DNA from: an uncultured Prevotella sp.
GTDB taxonomy: Bacteria > Bacteroidota > Bacteroidia > Bacteroidales > Bacteroidaceae
DNA: 64,000 nucleotides
NCBI GenBank assembly: GCA_900315955.1
Contig: ONBC01000004.1
Coordinates: forward strand, 1-64,000
Reading direction: 5' to 3'
The notes beneath the pieces were generated by a model. It was not told the DNA's origin, did not search any database, and saw only the letters and a program-made list of their open reading frames with translations. A program made the position numbers and the translations under genes. Shown one piece after another: positions 8,381-16,796 of the stretch; the first letter of the stretch is position 1; every line of letters begins with the position of its first letter.

Positions 8381-9568
8381 ATGCGGAAAATATTTCTATT
8401 CCTGTTGTCATTATTTACGGTTTGCGTTCATGCACAAGGCTTGGACAAATGTGATCCTTCCGAAGTGGGGCTTAGCGCCTCCCAGCTTCTATATGCTGAC
8501 AGTGCCATCTATAAAGCGATCAATGAGAAGGAAACACCTGGGGCTGTGCTCTGCGTGGTGCGGCATGGAAAGATAGCTTATCTCAAAGCGTACGGCAACA
8601 AACGTGTGGAGCCTAAGGCAGAGGTGATGACGACTAACACCGTCTTCGACATGGCTTCGTGCAGTAAGGCTATGTCCACAGCTGTCTCTGCCTGGATTCT
8701 TATCGAGCAGGGCAAACTTCGCTTGCTCGATCGGGTAGACAGTTATATCCCTGGTTTTGAGAACTGGAAAGATGCTGACGGTCACACCGCGGCGATCCGC
8801 GTCGTTGACCTGATGACTCACACCTCCGGCTTGCCTCCTTATGCAGACGTGAAGACTGTCAAAGCCAAGTACGGAGCGCCCAACCGTGATGGATTGATCG
8901 ATTATATCGCTCACTGCAAACGCGACTTTGAACCGACCACAGACTGCCAGTACAGTTGTCTCAATTATATCACCCTACAGCGTATCATAGAGTCGGTCTC
9001 CGGCCAGAACCTCCGCGACTTCGCCAAGCAGCATATCTTCGATGTCTTAGGCATGAAGCATACCGACTATTGTCCATCGAAGGATCTCGTGAGGCTTTGT
9101 GCGCCGACCCAGCAGCAGGCTGACGGCAAGTGCCTCTTGGGCGTGGTTCACGATCCGTTGGCGCGCATCATGAACGGAGGCATCTCGGGCAATGCCGGCT
9201 TGTTTTCTTCAGCTGAAGACATAGCTGTCTTTTGTGCGGCCTTGCAGAACGGAGGTGCTTGGAACGGTCGTCGTATCCTCAGTCCGGCTGCCGTCAAAGC
9301 GATGCGGACGGTACCCAAAAGGGTAGAGAAGTTCGGGCGTACACCCGGATGGGACTGCTATTCGGATTATTCATCCAACAAAGGCGATATGCTCAGCGAG
9401 GAGACTTACTGCCATACAGGGTTTACAGGAACGAGCATCGTCATAGATCCTGTCAAAGATGTCAGCATCATCTTGCTGACCAACAGTGTACATCCTGATG
9501 GCGAGGGCAACGTCATTGCGCTCCGATCTTATGTGGCCAATGCGGTAGCAGGGGCTATCGTCAAATAA
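8381..9568 (+). CDS. Secreted serine hydrolase of the class C beta-lactamase/esterase fold
   Basis: A 395-residue exported protein of the beta-lactamase-like serine hydrolase family (penicillin-binding, D-aminopeptidase and esterase relatives). A signal peptide (1-18, cut after VHA) is followed by the SxxK nucleophile motif S93-C-S-K96, a tyrosine motif Y191-S-C in the place of the usual YxN, and H345-T-G in the place of KTG. The HTG form is common in the esterase/DD-peptidase-like branch and makes true beta-lactamase activity unlikely. As the second gene after the symporter and divergent from namZ it could trim peptide stems or esters of peptidoglycan fragments. The exact substrate is not readable. 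Confidence 0.85.
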   Translation: MRKIFLFLLSLFTVCVHAQGLDKCDPSEVGLSASQLLYADSAIYKAINEKETPGAVLCVVRHGKIAYLKAYGNKRVEPKAEVMTTNTVFDMASCSKAMSTAVSAWILIEQGKLRLLDRVDSYIPGFENWKDADGHTAAIRVVDLMTHTSGLPPYADVKTVKAKYGAPNRDGLIDYIAHCKRDFEPTTDCQYSCLNYITLQRIIESVSGQNLRDFAKQHIFDVLGMKHTDYCPSKDLVRLCAPTQQQADGKCLLGVVHDPLARIMNGGISGNAGLFSSAEDIAVFCAALQNGGAWNGRRILSPAAVKAMRTVPKRVEKFGRTPGWDCYSDYSSNKGDMLSEETYCHTGFTGTSIVIDPVKDVSIILLTNSVHPDGEGNVIALRSYVANAVAGAIVK

Positions 9569-9680
9569 TATGTCTTTGGAAATTGTCAATTAATAAACTA
9601 TTTCATTCCTCTGATAGCCTTATGGCATAAATTTTGTTGGACAGATCATAGTAAATATTAATTGAAATGGAGGATTGAAT

Positions 9681-10373
9681 ATGGCATTTATTGACTATTA
9701 TAAGATCTTGGGTGTCAGTAAAGACATTCCACAGAAAGACGTGAGGCGGGCTTATCTCAAGCGCGCTAAGCAATTCCATCCTGATCTTCACCCTGATGAC
9801 CCGAAGGCTAAGGCTAAGTTTCAGGCACTCAACGAGGCTTACGAGGTGATCAGCGATCCGGAAAAACGCAAGAAATATGATCAGTACGGCCAGAACTGGA
9901 AAGAGGCAGATGCCTTCAACCAGGGCGGCGGTGCCGGTGGTGGTCAGGAGTTTCATTGGAGTTCTACATCCGGTGGTTCTCCCTTTGACGGCTTCGACTT
10001 CTCCAGCTTCGGCAACGGCGGCAGTGGTTTCTCAAGCTTCTTCGAGGATCTCTTCGGCAATATGGGGTCTCACGGTACCGGAGGTTCCACTTACCGCACA
10101 AGCACCGGAGAGATGGACGCGAAAGTCAATATTGACCTGTACACCGCTCTCTTAGGCGGTGAGGTCATCATACAGCTCCGCGACGGTTCAAAGATCAAAC
10201 TGAAGGTTAAACCCGAGACACAGAATGGCACGAAAGTGCGGCTGCGTGGCAAAGGCTATGACAGGGGAGACGGTACGTACGGAGACCTGATCATTACCTA
10301 CAATGTCAAATTGCCTACTAATCTCACAGAGAAACAAAAACAGTTGCTCAACGAGATGAGATGCGCAGGCTGA
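9681..10373 (+). CDS. DnaJ-domain protein, CbpA-like short form
   Basis: A 230-residue J-domain co-chaperone that would stimulate a DnaK-type ATPase. The J domain (about 4-68) carries the HPD motif at 33-35. It is followed by a Gly/Phe/Ser-rich linker (about 75-135) and a single substrate-binding DnaJ C-terminal beta domain (about 140-225, with GGEVIIQLRDGSKIKLKVKP). It lacks the zinc-finger region of full DnaJ, so it is of the CbpA/DjlA-like class B form, though shorter than E. coli CbpA. The start chosen is the ATG with a strong GGAGG at 9669-9673. No other chaperone gene adjoins it. Confidence 0.85.
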   Translation: MAFIDYYKILGVSKDIPQKDVRRAYLKRAKQFHPDLHPDDPKAKAKFQALNEAYEVISDPEKRKKYDQYGQNWKEADAFNQGGGAGGGQEFHWSSTSGGSPFDGFDFSSFGNGGSGFSSFFEDLFGNMGSHGTGGSTYRTSTGEMDAKVNIDLYTALLGGEVIIQLRDGSKIKLKVKPETQNGTKVRLRGKGYDRGDGTYGDLIITYNVKLPTNLTEKQKQLLNEMRCAG

Positions 10374-10462
10374 TCGAGGCGAAATCATTCTTGACGGGTT
10401 GGTCTCATGATTAAAATATATTAAATACTCGTCAGGGATGTGAATCTTTAAGGAAAAGTTGT

Positions 10463-10470
10463 TACCTTTG
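10463..10470 (+). promoter_or_regulatory. Promoter of tRNA-Ser
   Basis: TACCTTTG matches TAnnTTTG and is the same octamer as upstream of tRNA-Lys in this window. Confidence 0.6.
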
Positions 10471-10504
10471 CACCCGCAAATGAGATAGACCTCATTTGTG
10501 GGTG
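10471..10504 (+). promoter_or_regulatory. Inverted repeat between promoter and tRNA-Ser
   Basis: A 14-bp stem (10471-10484 with 10491-10504, one G-T pair, 6-base loop) sits directly after the -7 box and 13 bases before the tRNA. It could be a leader hairpin for 5' processing or a terminator for the gene upstream. No T-run follows, which makes a terminator less likely. Confidence 0.5.
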
Positions 10505-10517
10505 TTAAGCTATAAAG

Positions 10518-10605
10518 GGAAAGATGCTCGAGTGGCTTAAGAGGCACGCCTGGAAAGCGTGTATACCTCCAAAGGGTATCCGGGGTTCGAATCCCCGTCT
10601 TTCCG
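10518..10605 (+). tRNA. tRNA-Ser(GGA)
   Basis: An 88-base class II tRNA. The acceptor arms GGAAAGA and TCTTTCC pair perfectly, the discriminator base is G, the anticodon loop CTGGAAA gives GGA (reads UCC/UCU), a long variable arm is present, and the T loop is GGGGTTCGAATCCCC. CCA is not encoded. It is flanked by its own promoter and an intrinsic terminator, so it is a single-gene unit. Confidence 0.97.
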
Positions 10606-10616
10606 CTTTTAAGTCT

Positions 10617-10647
10617 AAAAGGAAGTCTGATGAAGGCTTCCTTTTTT
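10617..10647 (+). terminator. Terminator of tRNA-Ser
   Basis: The stem AAAAGGAAG/CTTCCTTTT is followed by a T6 run starting 12 bases after the tRNA 3' end. Confidence 0.8.
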
Positions 10648-10656
10648 CGTTTATAG

Positions 10657-10920
10657 TCAGCAAGTTGCGAAATTGGATGTGCGTAAATGATTGGGGATTA
10701 GGGTAATAAGGGAATAGCAACCAAGCGAAAAAGAGTTGTAATCTTTTCTGATTGGCTCAATCAGCTCTTTCTCCTCAAAGGAGAGCTCCATCTTAAATTT
10801 CTTGTTCATATATTCCGCCGTCGTGTCCATCTTGAGGTCCACCTGATTGTTCTCATACTCCCACACAAGTGGATGATACACTGCGTCCCACCCGTAACGA
10901 TCCTGCCTCATCCGTGTCAC
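10657..10920 (-). CDS. Possible small hypothetical protein
   Basis: An 87-codon frame of unknown function. The middle (MDTTAEYMNKKFKM, ELSFEEKELIEPIRKDYNSF) has a charge pattern that looks coded, but its N-terminal codons fall inside the 22-bp tandem array and no promoter or ribosome-binding site is visible. It may be a remnant of a longer gene or chance. I do not recognise a family. Confidence 0.25.
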   Translation of the reverse strand: MTRMRQDRYGWDAVYHPLVWEYENNQVDLKMDTTAEYMNKKFKMELSFEEKELIEPIRKDYNSFSLGCYSLITLIPNHLRTSNFATC

Positions 10921-11006
10921 GATCCTGCCTCATCCGTGTCACGATCCTGCCTCATCCGTGTCACGATCCTGTCTCATCCGTGTCACGATCCTGCCTCATC
11001 CGTGTC
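10897..11006. repeat. 22-bp tandem array, five copies
   Basis: Five head-to-tail copies of a 22-base unit beginning ACGATCCTGCC and ending CCGTGTC. They are identical except for one C-to-T in the fourth copy, followed by five bases of a sixth. On the minus strand the unit carries an imperfect dyad (CACGGAT...ATCGTG). A single related unit occurs at 52835-52856. The near identity of copies points to recent expansion. Confidence 0.95.
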
Positions 11007-11121
11007 ACGATGAGACGATGCAGTTGCCGCAGCAAGAAACATCTATTAATTTATTTGGGTTGTGTTCCATACTTGAATACAATATCTTATTTTTAGATAA
11101 AACGTGATAATACTTGACCAC

Positions 11122-11158
11122 TAAAAAAGGGACTGCTTCTATGAAGAAGGCAGTCCCT
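11122..11158 (-). terminator. Terminator of the dpm-mfd operon
   Basis: The stem AGGGACTGC/GCAGTCCCT is followed on the minus strand by T6. It lies about 95 bases past the mfd stop. Confidence 0.8.
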
Positions 11159-11252
11159 GTAATCTCACCGGGCATCAACTCCAGTGATATAACGCGTTAA
11201 TTCTTCTCTCGTTTGCGCATGAACGATGCATTGGCGATCTTTGAGTCTGTTC

Positions 11253-14200
11253 TTATTGCATATTTTTCAGTACTGTCACAGCCTCTGCCACACTCGGCAC
11301 ATTGCTGATTTTGATGAGCCGGTGGCCGTTGGCATCTTTGAAGTTGCAACGGCGCGGATTGTCCATGACATAACGAATGATGCGACCGAAGGCTTTGCTC
11401 TTGTAGAAAGCGGATGCCTGGTTGGAGACAAACTGCATCGTCATGATGCCTTGTCGCAGCATGATCTTCTCGCAACCCAGCTTGCGGCCCAATCGTCTGA
11501 GCATGACGACCTGCATCAGTTCCTCACCCTCATGGGGCACGGGGCCGAATCGGTCTACGAGTCGCTGGCGATAAGTCTTCAGGGCATCGTCGTCAGTGAT
11601 GTTGTCGAGCTCTCGATAGAGCAGCATACGCTCCGAGCTCGTCGGCACATACGTATCGGGGAAGAACATCGGCAGATCGCTCTCAACGGCGCAGTCCTCC
11701 ACGAACTCTTCGCCGGAGACCTCGCGGCCTTCCTTGATGTCATCGGCATAGAGATCCTGAAACTCGTCGTTCTTCAGTTCTGTGACGGCCTGATTGAGAA
11801 TCTTTTGATACGTTTCATATCCTAAGTCCTCCATGAAACCGCTCTGCTCGGAGCCTAAGAGGTTGCCTGCTCCACGGATGTCGAGATCCTGCATGGCGAG
11901 GTTGAAGCCGCTGCCGAGGTCGGAGAAGGTTTCCAAAGCCTCCAGGCGACGGCGGGCCTCGGGGGTGAGCGCCGAACGGGGTGGGGCAAGGAGGTAACAG
12001 AAAGCCTTGCGGTTGGAACGCCCTACACGTCCGCGCATCTGATGAAGGTCGGAGAGACCGAAATGCTGCGCATCATTGATAATGATGGTGTTGGCATTGG
12101 GGATGTCGACACCGTTCTCAACGATCGTTGTCGAGAGCAGCACGTCATATTCATAATTGATGAAGCCCATGATGATCTTCTCCAGCTCCTCCGGCGACAT
12201 CTGTCCGTGACCGATCGCCACACGGCAGTCGGGAACATACTGATGGATGAGCTCAGCGATATGCGGGAGACTCGATATACGGTCGTTGACAAAGAAGACC
12301 TGTCCCGATCGGCTCATCTCAAAATTGATAGCGTCGGCGATGACCTCATGGGAGAAGGTGCATAGCTCCGTATGGATCGGGTATCGGTTGGGTGGCGGGG
12401 TGCGCATGATGCTCATGTCCCGGGCTCCCATGAGCGAGAACTGGAGGGTGCGGGGGATAGGCGTGGCCGACATTGTGAGCGTGTCGACGTTCGTCTTCAA
12501 CTTCCTCAGTTTCTCTTTCGTTGACACACCGAATTTCTGTTCCTCATCGATGATAAGAAGTCCGAGATCGTGCCATTTCACGGTTTTGCCCAAGAGCTTA
12601 TGTGTACCTATGATGATGTCGGTCCGTCCGGCGGCAAGATCTTCCAGGACCTGCCTTGTTTGTTTCGCCGACCGTGCGCGCGAGAGATAATCCACTCGCA
12701 CGGGGAAATCGTGCAAGCGTTTCTTAAAGGTTTGGAAATGCTGGTAGGCGAGGACCGTCGTCGGGACAAGGACGGCCGTCTGCTTTCCGTCACAGGCCGC
12801 CTTGAACGCGGCACGTACGGCAAGCTCTGTCTTGCCGAATCCCACATCACCACACACGAGGCGGTCCATGGGCACGGCCCGTTCCATGTCTGCCTTGATA
12901 TCCTGTGTAGCCTTGAGCTGGTCGGGCGTGTCCTCGTAGAGAAAGCTGGCCTCCAGCTCATGCTGCATGAAGTTGTCGGGTGAGAACGCAAATCCCTTCT
13001 CGTGGCGGCGCTTGGCGTATAGGCGGATAAGATCGCGGGCAATGTCCTTGATCTTCTTTTTGGTACGCTCCTTGAGCCTGTCCCAGGCACCTGTACCGAG
13101 CGTGGACAGACGCGGAGGCTCCCCCGTGTCAGCGGCACGGTATTTGGAGATCTTGTAGAGCGAGTGGATGGAGACATCCACCTTGTCGTTGTTCTGATAA
13201 ATGATGCGGATGACTTCCTGATAGCCACCTTGCGGACTTGGAACCTTGATCAGTCCTCCGAACTTTCCGATGCCGAAGTCGACATGCACAAGATAGTCGC
13301 CCGGCTCCATCTGCTGCAACTCCTTCATCGTGAGCGCCATCTTCCCGGAGCGTGCCTTGTCCGACTTGAGGTTGTATTTATGGAACCGGTCGAAGATCTG
13401 ATGGTCGGTGAAGCAGCAAGCCTTGAGATCGCTGTCCACGAACCCCTCGTGCACGGTCTTGTCCACGGCGATAAGGTGGTCGCCTAATTTGTCGGTCACC
13501 TCTTCCGCAGACATGTCGTTGAGAATGTCCTTCAGTCGCTGCTGTTGTTTTTCGCTGTCAGCAAGAATATAAATCTTATACCCTTGAAGCCGGTAATCCT
13601 CCAACGACTGTTTCAGCAAGTCAAAATTCTTATGAAAGAGCGGTTGTGGCTTGGTATGAAAAGTGATGGTGGCATCAGGAGTGTCCTGCGCGCCGTTGGA
13701 TGCTGTAAGTTCAGCTTGCTGGAACCTGGCCAGTTCATCACTGAAGACCGTAGGTTTGCAGAGCACCGCTTCACGGTTCATCTCGCGACGGATCTGCTCC
13801 TGCTCCACCTCCGTGGCGCCTTCGAGACGCTCCGTCATGGCCTGCGAGGAAAATCCTTCATTATAAATACGCTGTATGGTATCGAAGACGAACCGCTTAT
13901 CTTTCATCACGATGAGTGTGTCATCAGGAAGAAAATGCAGGAACGGAACCTTCTCCGACTCTGTGACGGCCAATTCCGGCACGATCTCTATTTGTGACCG
14001 GCGGTCTTGAGACAGCTGGTCTTCCACGGAGAACGTGCGGATGGTATCAATCTCGTCACCGAAGAAATCAATGCGGAAAGGCAGTTCGCTGCTAAAGGAA
14101 TAGACATCCACGATGCTTCCACGCACCGCAAACTGACCGGGCTCGTAGACATAATCCACCTCGTTGAAGCCAAGGTCGCGCAGGCGATGCTCCAAATCGG

Positions 14201-14651
14201 TGATGTCAATGGTCTGTGACGTTTTCAGTGAGATACGCCGCTCATCGAAGTGGTTCTGAGAGACAACAAGTTCTGCTACGGCCTCCGGAGAAGTGACGAT
14301 AAAGAGCGGCCTGGTCTGAGCGGAGACGGCCGCCAATGTTTCTGTCCGCAGAATCTCATTGGCATCGTCGCGCTGACCGTATTTCACCGCTCTGCGATAG
14401 GCGGAAGGAAAGAAGCAAGCCTGATCGCTCTTGAGGTCATTGAAGAAATAGCCGGCCTCATCAGTATCATCAAAGATAAAGAGCACCATCCGGTTCAGCC
14501 GCCCGGCTATTGATGAAAAGAGCATGGGCGCGGAAGAGCCCACAAGACCCTCTATGAAGAGCTTGTGAACCTTCTTGTCGTCTAAAGTCTTCAACAACGC
14601 GCCAGCCTGCGGCAGGCGGCCATAAAGACTCAGTAAGTCGCTAAACTTCAT
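11253..14651 (-). CDS. mfd: Transcription-repair coupling factor Mfd
   Basis: A 1132-residue ATP-driven DNA translocase that pushes stalled RNA polymerase off damaged template and recruits UvrA. Domains in order: a degenerate UvrB-like module (about 1-300), a linker, the RNA-polymerase-interacting domain (about 445-520, starting near PGDYLVHVDFGIGKFGG), the RecG-like translocase with Walker A GDVGFGKT at 601-608 and the DEEQ box at about 702-705, the helicase lobe 2 with the TRG-type region (QMRGRVGRSNRKAFCYLL), and a C-terminal regulatory domain (about 985-1132). Full length, no lesions. Its ATG overlaps the stop of the upstream glycosyltransferase as ATGA, so the two are translationally coupled. 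Confidence 0.97.
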   Translation of the reverse strand: MKFSDLLSLYGRLPQAGALLKTLDDKKVHKLFIEGLVGSSAPMLFSSIAGRLNRMVLFIFDDTDEAGYFFNDLKSDQACFFPSAYRRAVKYGQRDDANEILRTETLAAVSAQTRPLFIVTSPEAVAELVVSQNHFDERRISLKTSQTIDITDLEHRLRDLGFNEVDYVYEPGQFAVRGSIVDVYSFSSELPFRIDFFGDEIDTIRTFSVEDQLSQDRRSQIEIVPELAVTESEKVPFLHFLPDDTLIVMKDKRFVFDTIQRIYNEGFSSQAMTERLEGATEVEQEQIRREMNREAVLCKPTVFSDELARFQQAELTASNGAQDTPDATITFHTKPQPLFHKNFDLLKQSLEDYRLQGYKIYILADSEKQQQRLKDILNDMSAEEVTDKLGDHLIAVDKTVHEGFVDSDLKACCFTDHQIFDRFHKYNLKSDKARSGKMALTMKELQQMEPGDYLVHVDFGIGKFGGLIKVPSPQGGYQEVIRIIYQNNDKVDVSIHSLYKISKYRAADTGEPPRLSTLGTGAWDRLKERTKKKIKDIARDLIRLYAKRRHEKGFAFSPDNFMQHELEASFLYEDTPDQLKATQDIKADMERAVPMDRLVCGDVGFGKTELAVRAAFKAACDGKQTAVLVPTTVLAYQHFQTFKKRLHDFPVRVDYLSRARSAKQTRQVLEDLAAGRTDIIIGTHKLLGKTVKWHDLGLLIIDEEQKFGVSTKEKLRKLKTNVDTLTMSATPIPRTLQFSLMGARDMSIMRTPPPNRYPIHTELCTFSHEVIADAINFEMSRSGQVFFVNDRISSLPHIAELIHQYVPDCRVAIGHGQMSPEELEKIIMGFINYEYDVLLSTTIVENGVDIPNANTIIINDAQHFGLSDLHQMRGRVGRSNRKAFCYLLAPPRSALTPEARRRLEALETFSDLGSGFNLAMQDLDIRGAGNLLGSEQSGFMEDLGYETYQKILNQAVTELKNDEFQDLYADDIKEGREVSGEEFVEDCAVESDLPMFFPDTYVPTSSERMLLYRELDNITDDDALKTYRQRLVDRFGPVPHEGEELMQVVMLRRLGRKLGCEKIMLRQGIMTMQFVSNQASAFYKSKAFGRIIRYVMDNPRRCNFKDANGHRLIKISNVPSVAEAVTVLKNMQ

Positions 14652-15397
14652 TCTACGGGTTTAGGATATTTCTTGAACCAACCGTCGAGACGGAGCCTCA
14701 TGACGCCAAAGAGCGCCTCGGAGAAGATGCCCCCGCTCATCTTGCTCGTTCCCTCCTTGCGGTTCACAAAGACGACCGATACCTCTTTAATATTGAATCC
14801 GATCTTGTAGGCAGTGTATTTCATCTCTATCTGAAACGCATATCCCTTGAAGCGAATCTTGTCGAGGTCGATCGTCTTCAGCACCCGGCGACGATAGCAG
14901 ACGAAGCCCGCAGTGGTGTCGTGGATGTTGATTCCTGTGACGAACCGCACATACTGAGAGGCGAAATAGCTCATCAACACACGACCCATAGGCCAGTTGA
15001 CGACATTGACCCCCGTCACATAGCGTGAGCCGACAGCCACGTCAGCGCCCTCGTCGTGGCAAGCCGCATAGAGCCGCGGCAAATCCTTCGGGTTGTGACT
15101 GAAATCAGCATCCATTTCAAAGATGTACTCATAGGCGCGTTCCAAGGCCCATTTGAAGCCTGTGATATAAGCGGTACCCAGACCTTGCTTGCCCTGACGC
15201 TCAATCAGAAACAGGCGATCGCCGTACTCGTCCTTTTGCAGACGCTTCACGATCGAAGCGGTGCCGTCAGGGCTGCCGTCATCAATCACCAAAATATGAA
15301 AACACTTCTCCAAAGAAAACACGGCACGGATAATCTTTTCCATGTTCTCTTTCTCATTGTAAGTGGGGATAATAACTATCGAGTCGCTCTCATGCAT
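14648..15397 (-). CDS. Polyprenol-phosphate mannosyltransferase-like GT2 enzyme (DPM1 type)
   Basis: A 249-residue cytoplasmic-face glycosyltransferase that would move a sugar from a nucleotide donor (typically GDP-mannose) to a polyprenyl phosphate carrier. The GT-A fold starts with IVIIPTYNEKENM, has DDGSPDGT near 39-46 and the metal-binding MDADFSH near 95. It lacks the C-terminal membrane segments of the longer DPM/GtrB forms, as usual in Bacteroidetes. The ATG at 15397 fits family alignments better than an upstream TTG at 15421, which falls inside the promoter box. It precedes mfd with a 4-base ATGA overlap. The sugar and acceptor are inferred from family only. Confidence 0.85.
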   Translation of the reverse strand: MHESDSIVIIPTYNEKENMEKIIRAVFSLEKCFHILVIDDGSPDGTASIVKRLQKDEYGDRLFLIERQGKQGLGTAYITGFKWALERAYEYIFEMDADFSHNPKDLPRLYAACHDEGADVAVGSRYVTGVNVVNWPMGRVLMSYFASQYVRFVTGINIHDTTAGFVCYRRRVLKTIDLDKIRFKGYAFQIEMKYTAYKIGFNIKEVSVVFVNRKEGTSKMSGGIFSEALFGVMRLRLDGWFKKYPKPVE

Positions 15398-15418
15398 AGG
15401 AAAATAATTATTTTCTTG

Positions 15419-15426
15419 CAAAATTA
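15419..15426 (-). promoter_or_regulatory. Promoter of the GT2-mfd operon
   Basis: Minus-strand TAATTTTG is 21 bases upstream of the chosen ATG. Confidence 0.5.
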
Positions 15427-15502
15427 AGAAATTAATTGAACACTCGCATAAAGTAATAGCAATTATTTTTCAAGAAATGTTTGCTTATTTAGGATTTATA
15501 GT

Positions 15503-15510
15503 TAATTTTG
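15503..15510 (+). promoter_or_regulatory. Promoter of the acidic-tail gene
   Basis: TAATTTTG with TTTG at 15480-15483 and 19-base spacing, one of the best promoter matches in the window. The start codon is 21 bases downstream. Confidence 0.65.
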
Positions 15511-15531
15511 CACGCATATAAAGGTCATATC

Positions 15532-16347
15532 ATGAAAGACAAGAAAGCTATTACCGTTAAGACATTGACTAAGAGCAATGTATGGGACATTCAGGAGAAT
15601 GATGTCTTCCGTATGTGGGAAGCTGCCAGTAAAGACAGCGAACTTAAGGACAACATTCGGCGCTTTATCGATATTATCAAGACTGCTTTTGAAATAGAGG
15701 AAGTAAAGGTCGACAAGCCTGTCGTCATAGAAAAGCTCGAGCAGCGCGGTTTCAAAGTAGGTGCTATCTCTATTGATGAGCAGAACAAGCAGAAGGTGGC
15801 CATTAAGAAGCGCGCCATCATGCGGGTGACCGATCTGACCTATGAGAACGTGGGGCACATCTCTGCCGCAAAGCTTGTTGAAGTGTTGGACAGGAACTTC
15901 GGCGGTGGATGGGAGAGCCTTCCGCAGAGCATTCAGGATATCATCGAGAGTGCTTTCGACATCTCTACCACGACACTTCCTGCCGACCGTCTGCATAAAG
16001 CCGGAGGCCTCTACGACAAGAAGATGAGCGACGGCTATGAGGTGCTTGAGATACCTAAGGGCAGTTGGACCGAGGCCATCTTCGTAAAGGAAAAGTCGGA
16101 GGAAGACACAAAGCCTGTCGTTGAAACACCTAAATCTTCATCTTTGGATTACGATGGCGAAGACGACGAGGACAAGGATGAGGATCTGCCGGAGGATGAA
16201 GATAAGCAGGATGACGAGGACAACGATGATGCCTTCGATGATGACAAGCTCACGGAGGAGAGTTACCGCACTACATATGAGACGACTCCTGACGATCTCA
16301 ACTATGAGGCTGAGGAGATCAGTGACGATAGTGAAAGCGACTATTAA
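15532..16347 (+). CDS. Conserved-looking hypothetical protein with a long acidic tail
   Basis: A 271-residue soluble protein whose function I do not recognise. The first two thirds look folded, with charged helices (for example VRMWE-like VFRMWEAASKD, IRRFIDIIKTAFEIEEVKVD). From about residue 195 the chain becomes very acidic, with runs such as DGEDDEDKDEDLPEDEDKQ and about 75 disordered residues to the end. There is no signal peptide or membrane segment. The ATG at 15532 follows a strong promoter and was preferred over an upstream TTG at 15508. It is followed after 3 bases by a Sel1-repeat mini-protein, so the two are probably co-translated. The acidic tail could bind basic proteins or nucleic-acid-binding proteins, which is speculation. 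Confidence 0.8.
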   Translation: MKDKKAITVKTLTKSNVWDIQENDVFRMWEAASKDSELKDNIRRFIDIIKTAFEIEEVKVDKPVVIEKLEQRGFKVGAISIDEQNKQKVAIKKRAIMRVTDLTYENVGHISAAKLVEVLDRNFGGGWESLPQSIQDIIESAFDISTTTLPADRLHKAGGLYDKKMSDGYEVLEIPKGSWTEAIFVKEKSEEDTKPVVETPKSSSLDYDGEDDEDKDEDLPEDEDKQDDEDNDDAFDDDKLTEESYRTTYETTPDDLNYEAEEISDDSESDY

Positions 16348-16350
16348 ACG

Positions 16351-16668
16351 ATGAAGATCCCCTGGCGATCGTTTTTCGGATTCTCTGATGAAGGACCGGG
16401 CGAGACCTTTGCTCATGCTATGGGTCGTGCCCGCCACCTCCTTGAGATACAAAACTATGAGGATGCCTGCCGTATCTTAAAATATGCTGAAAAGAACGGA
16501 GACGCGGAAGGTATCTATCTCTATGGCTGGTGTTGCTGGAGAGGTAACGGTGTGGTTGAAGATGCCGCCAAAGCCGTCTATCTGTGGAAGAAAGCTGCCT
16601 CAATGGGGTATGAGCCTGCCATTGAAAGATGCAAGGATATCAATGACTTCATTGAAACGCTTCATTGA
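16351..16668 (+). CDS. Small Sel1-repeat protein
   Basis: A 105-residue protein with about two Sel1-like (TPR-related) repeats, seen as EGIYLYGWCCWRGNGVVED and AAKAVYLWKKAASMGYEPA (about 50-90). Such repeats usually mediate protein contacts. There is no signal peptide. The start lies 3 bases after the stop of the acidic-tail gene, so the pair is an operon and the proteins may act together. No enzymatic motif is seen. Confidence 0.75.
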   Translation: MKIPWRSFFGFSDEGPGETFAHAMGRARHLLEIQNYEDACRILKYAEKNGDAEGIYLYGWCCWRGNGVVEDAAKAVYLWKKAASMGYEPAIERCKDINDFIETLH

Positions 16669-16718
16669 AATAGAAACATTTCCTTGACTCATTCTCTTGA
16701 AGCCTTTCCTTACTACAT

Positions 16719-16726
16719 TATATTTG
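16719..16726 (+). promoter_or_regulatory. Promoter of the subtilase gene
   Basis: TATATTTG with TTG at 16697-16699, spacing 19. Confidence 0.5.
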
Positions 16727-16796
16727 TTCATTTTGATGCAATGAGTTGTTGCCATTCCTGTGAATGGCTGGTTAATAGATCAGATTAGACCCAATA

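Noticed and set aside
8381..9568. True class C beta-lactamase
   Set aside because: The KTG motif is HTG and the YxN motif is altered. Context fits a peptidase or esterase better.
10897..11006. CRISPR array
   Set aside because: The 22-bp units are contiguous with no spacers and no cas genes are near.
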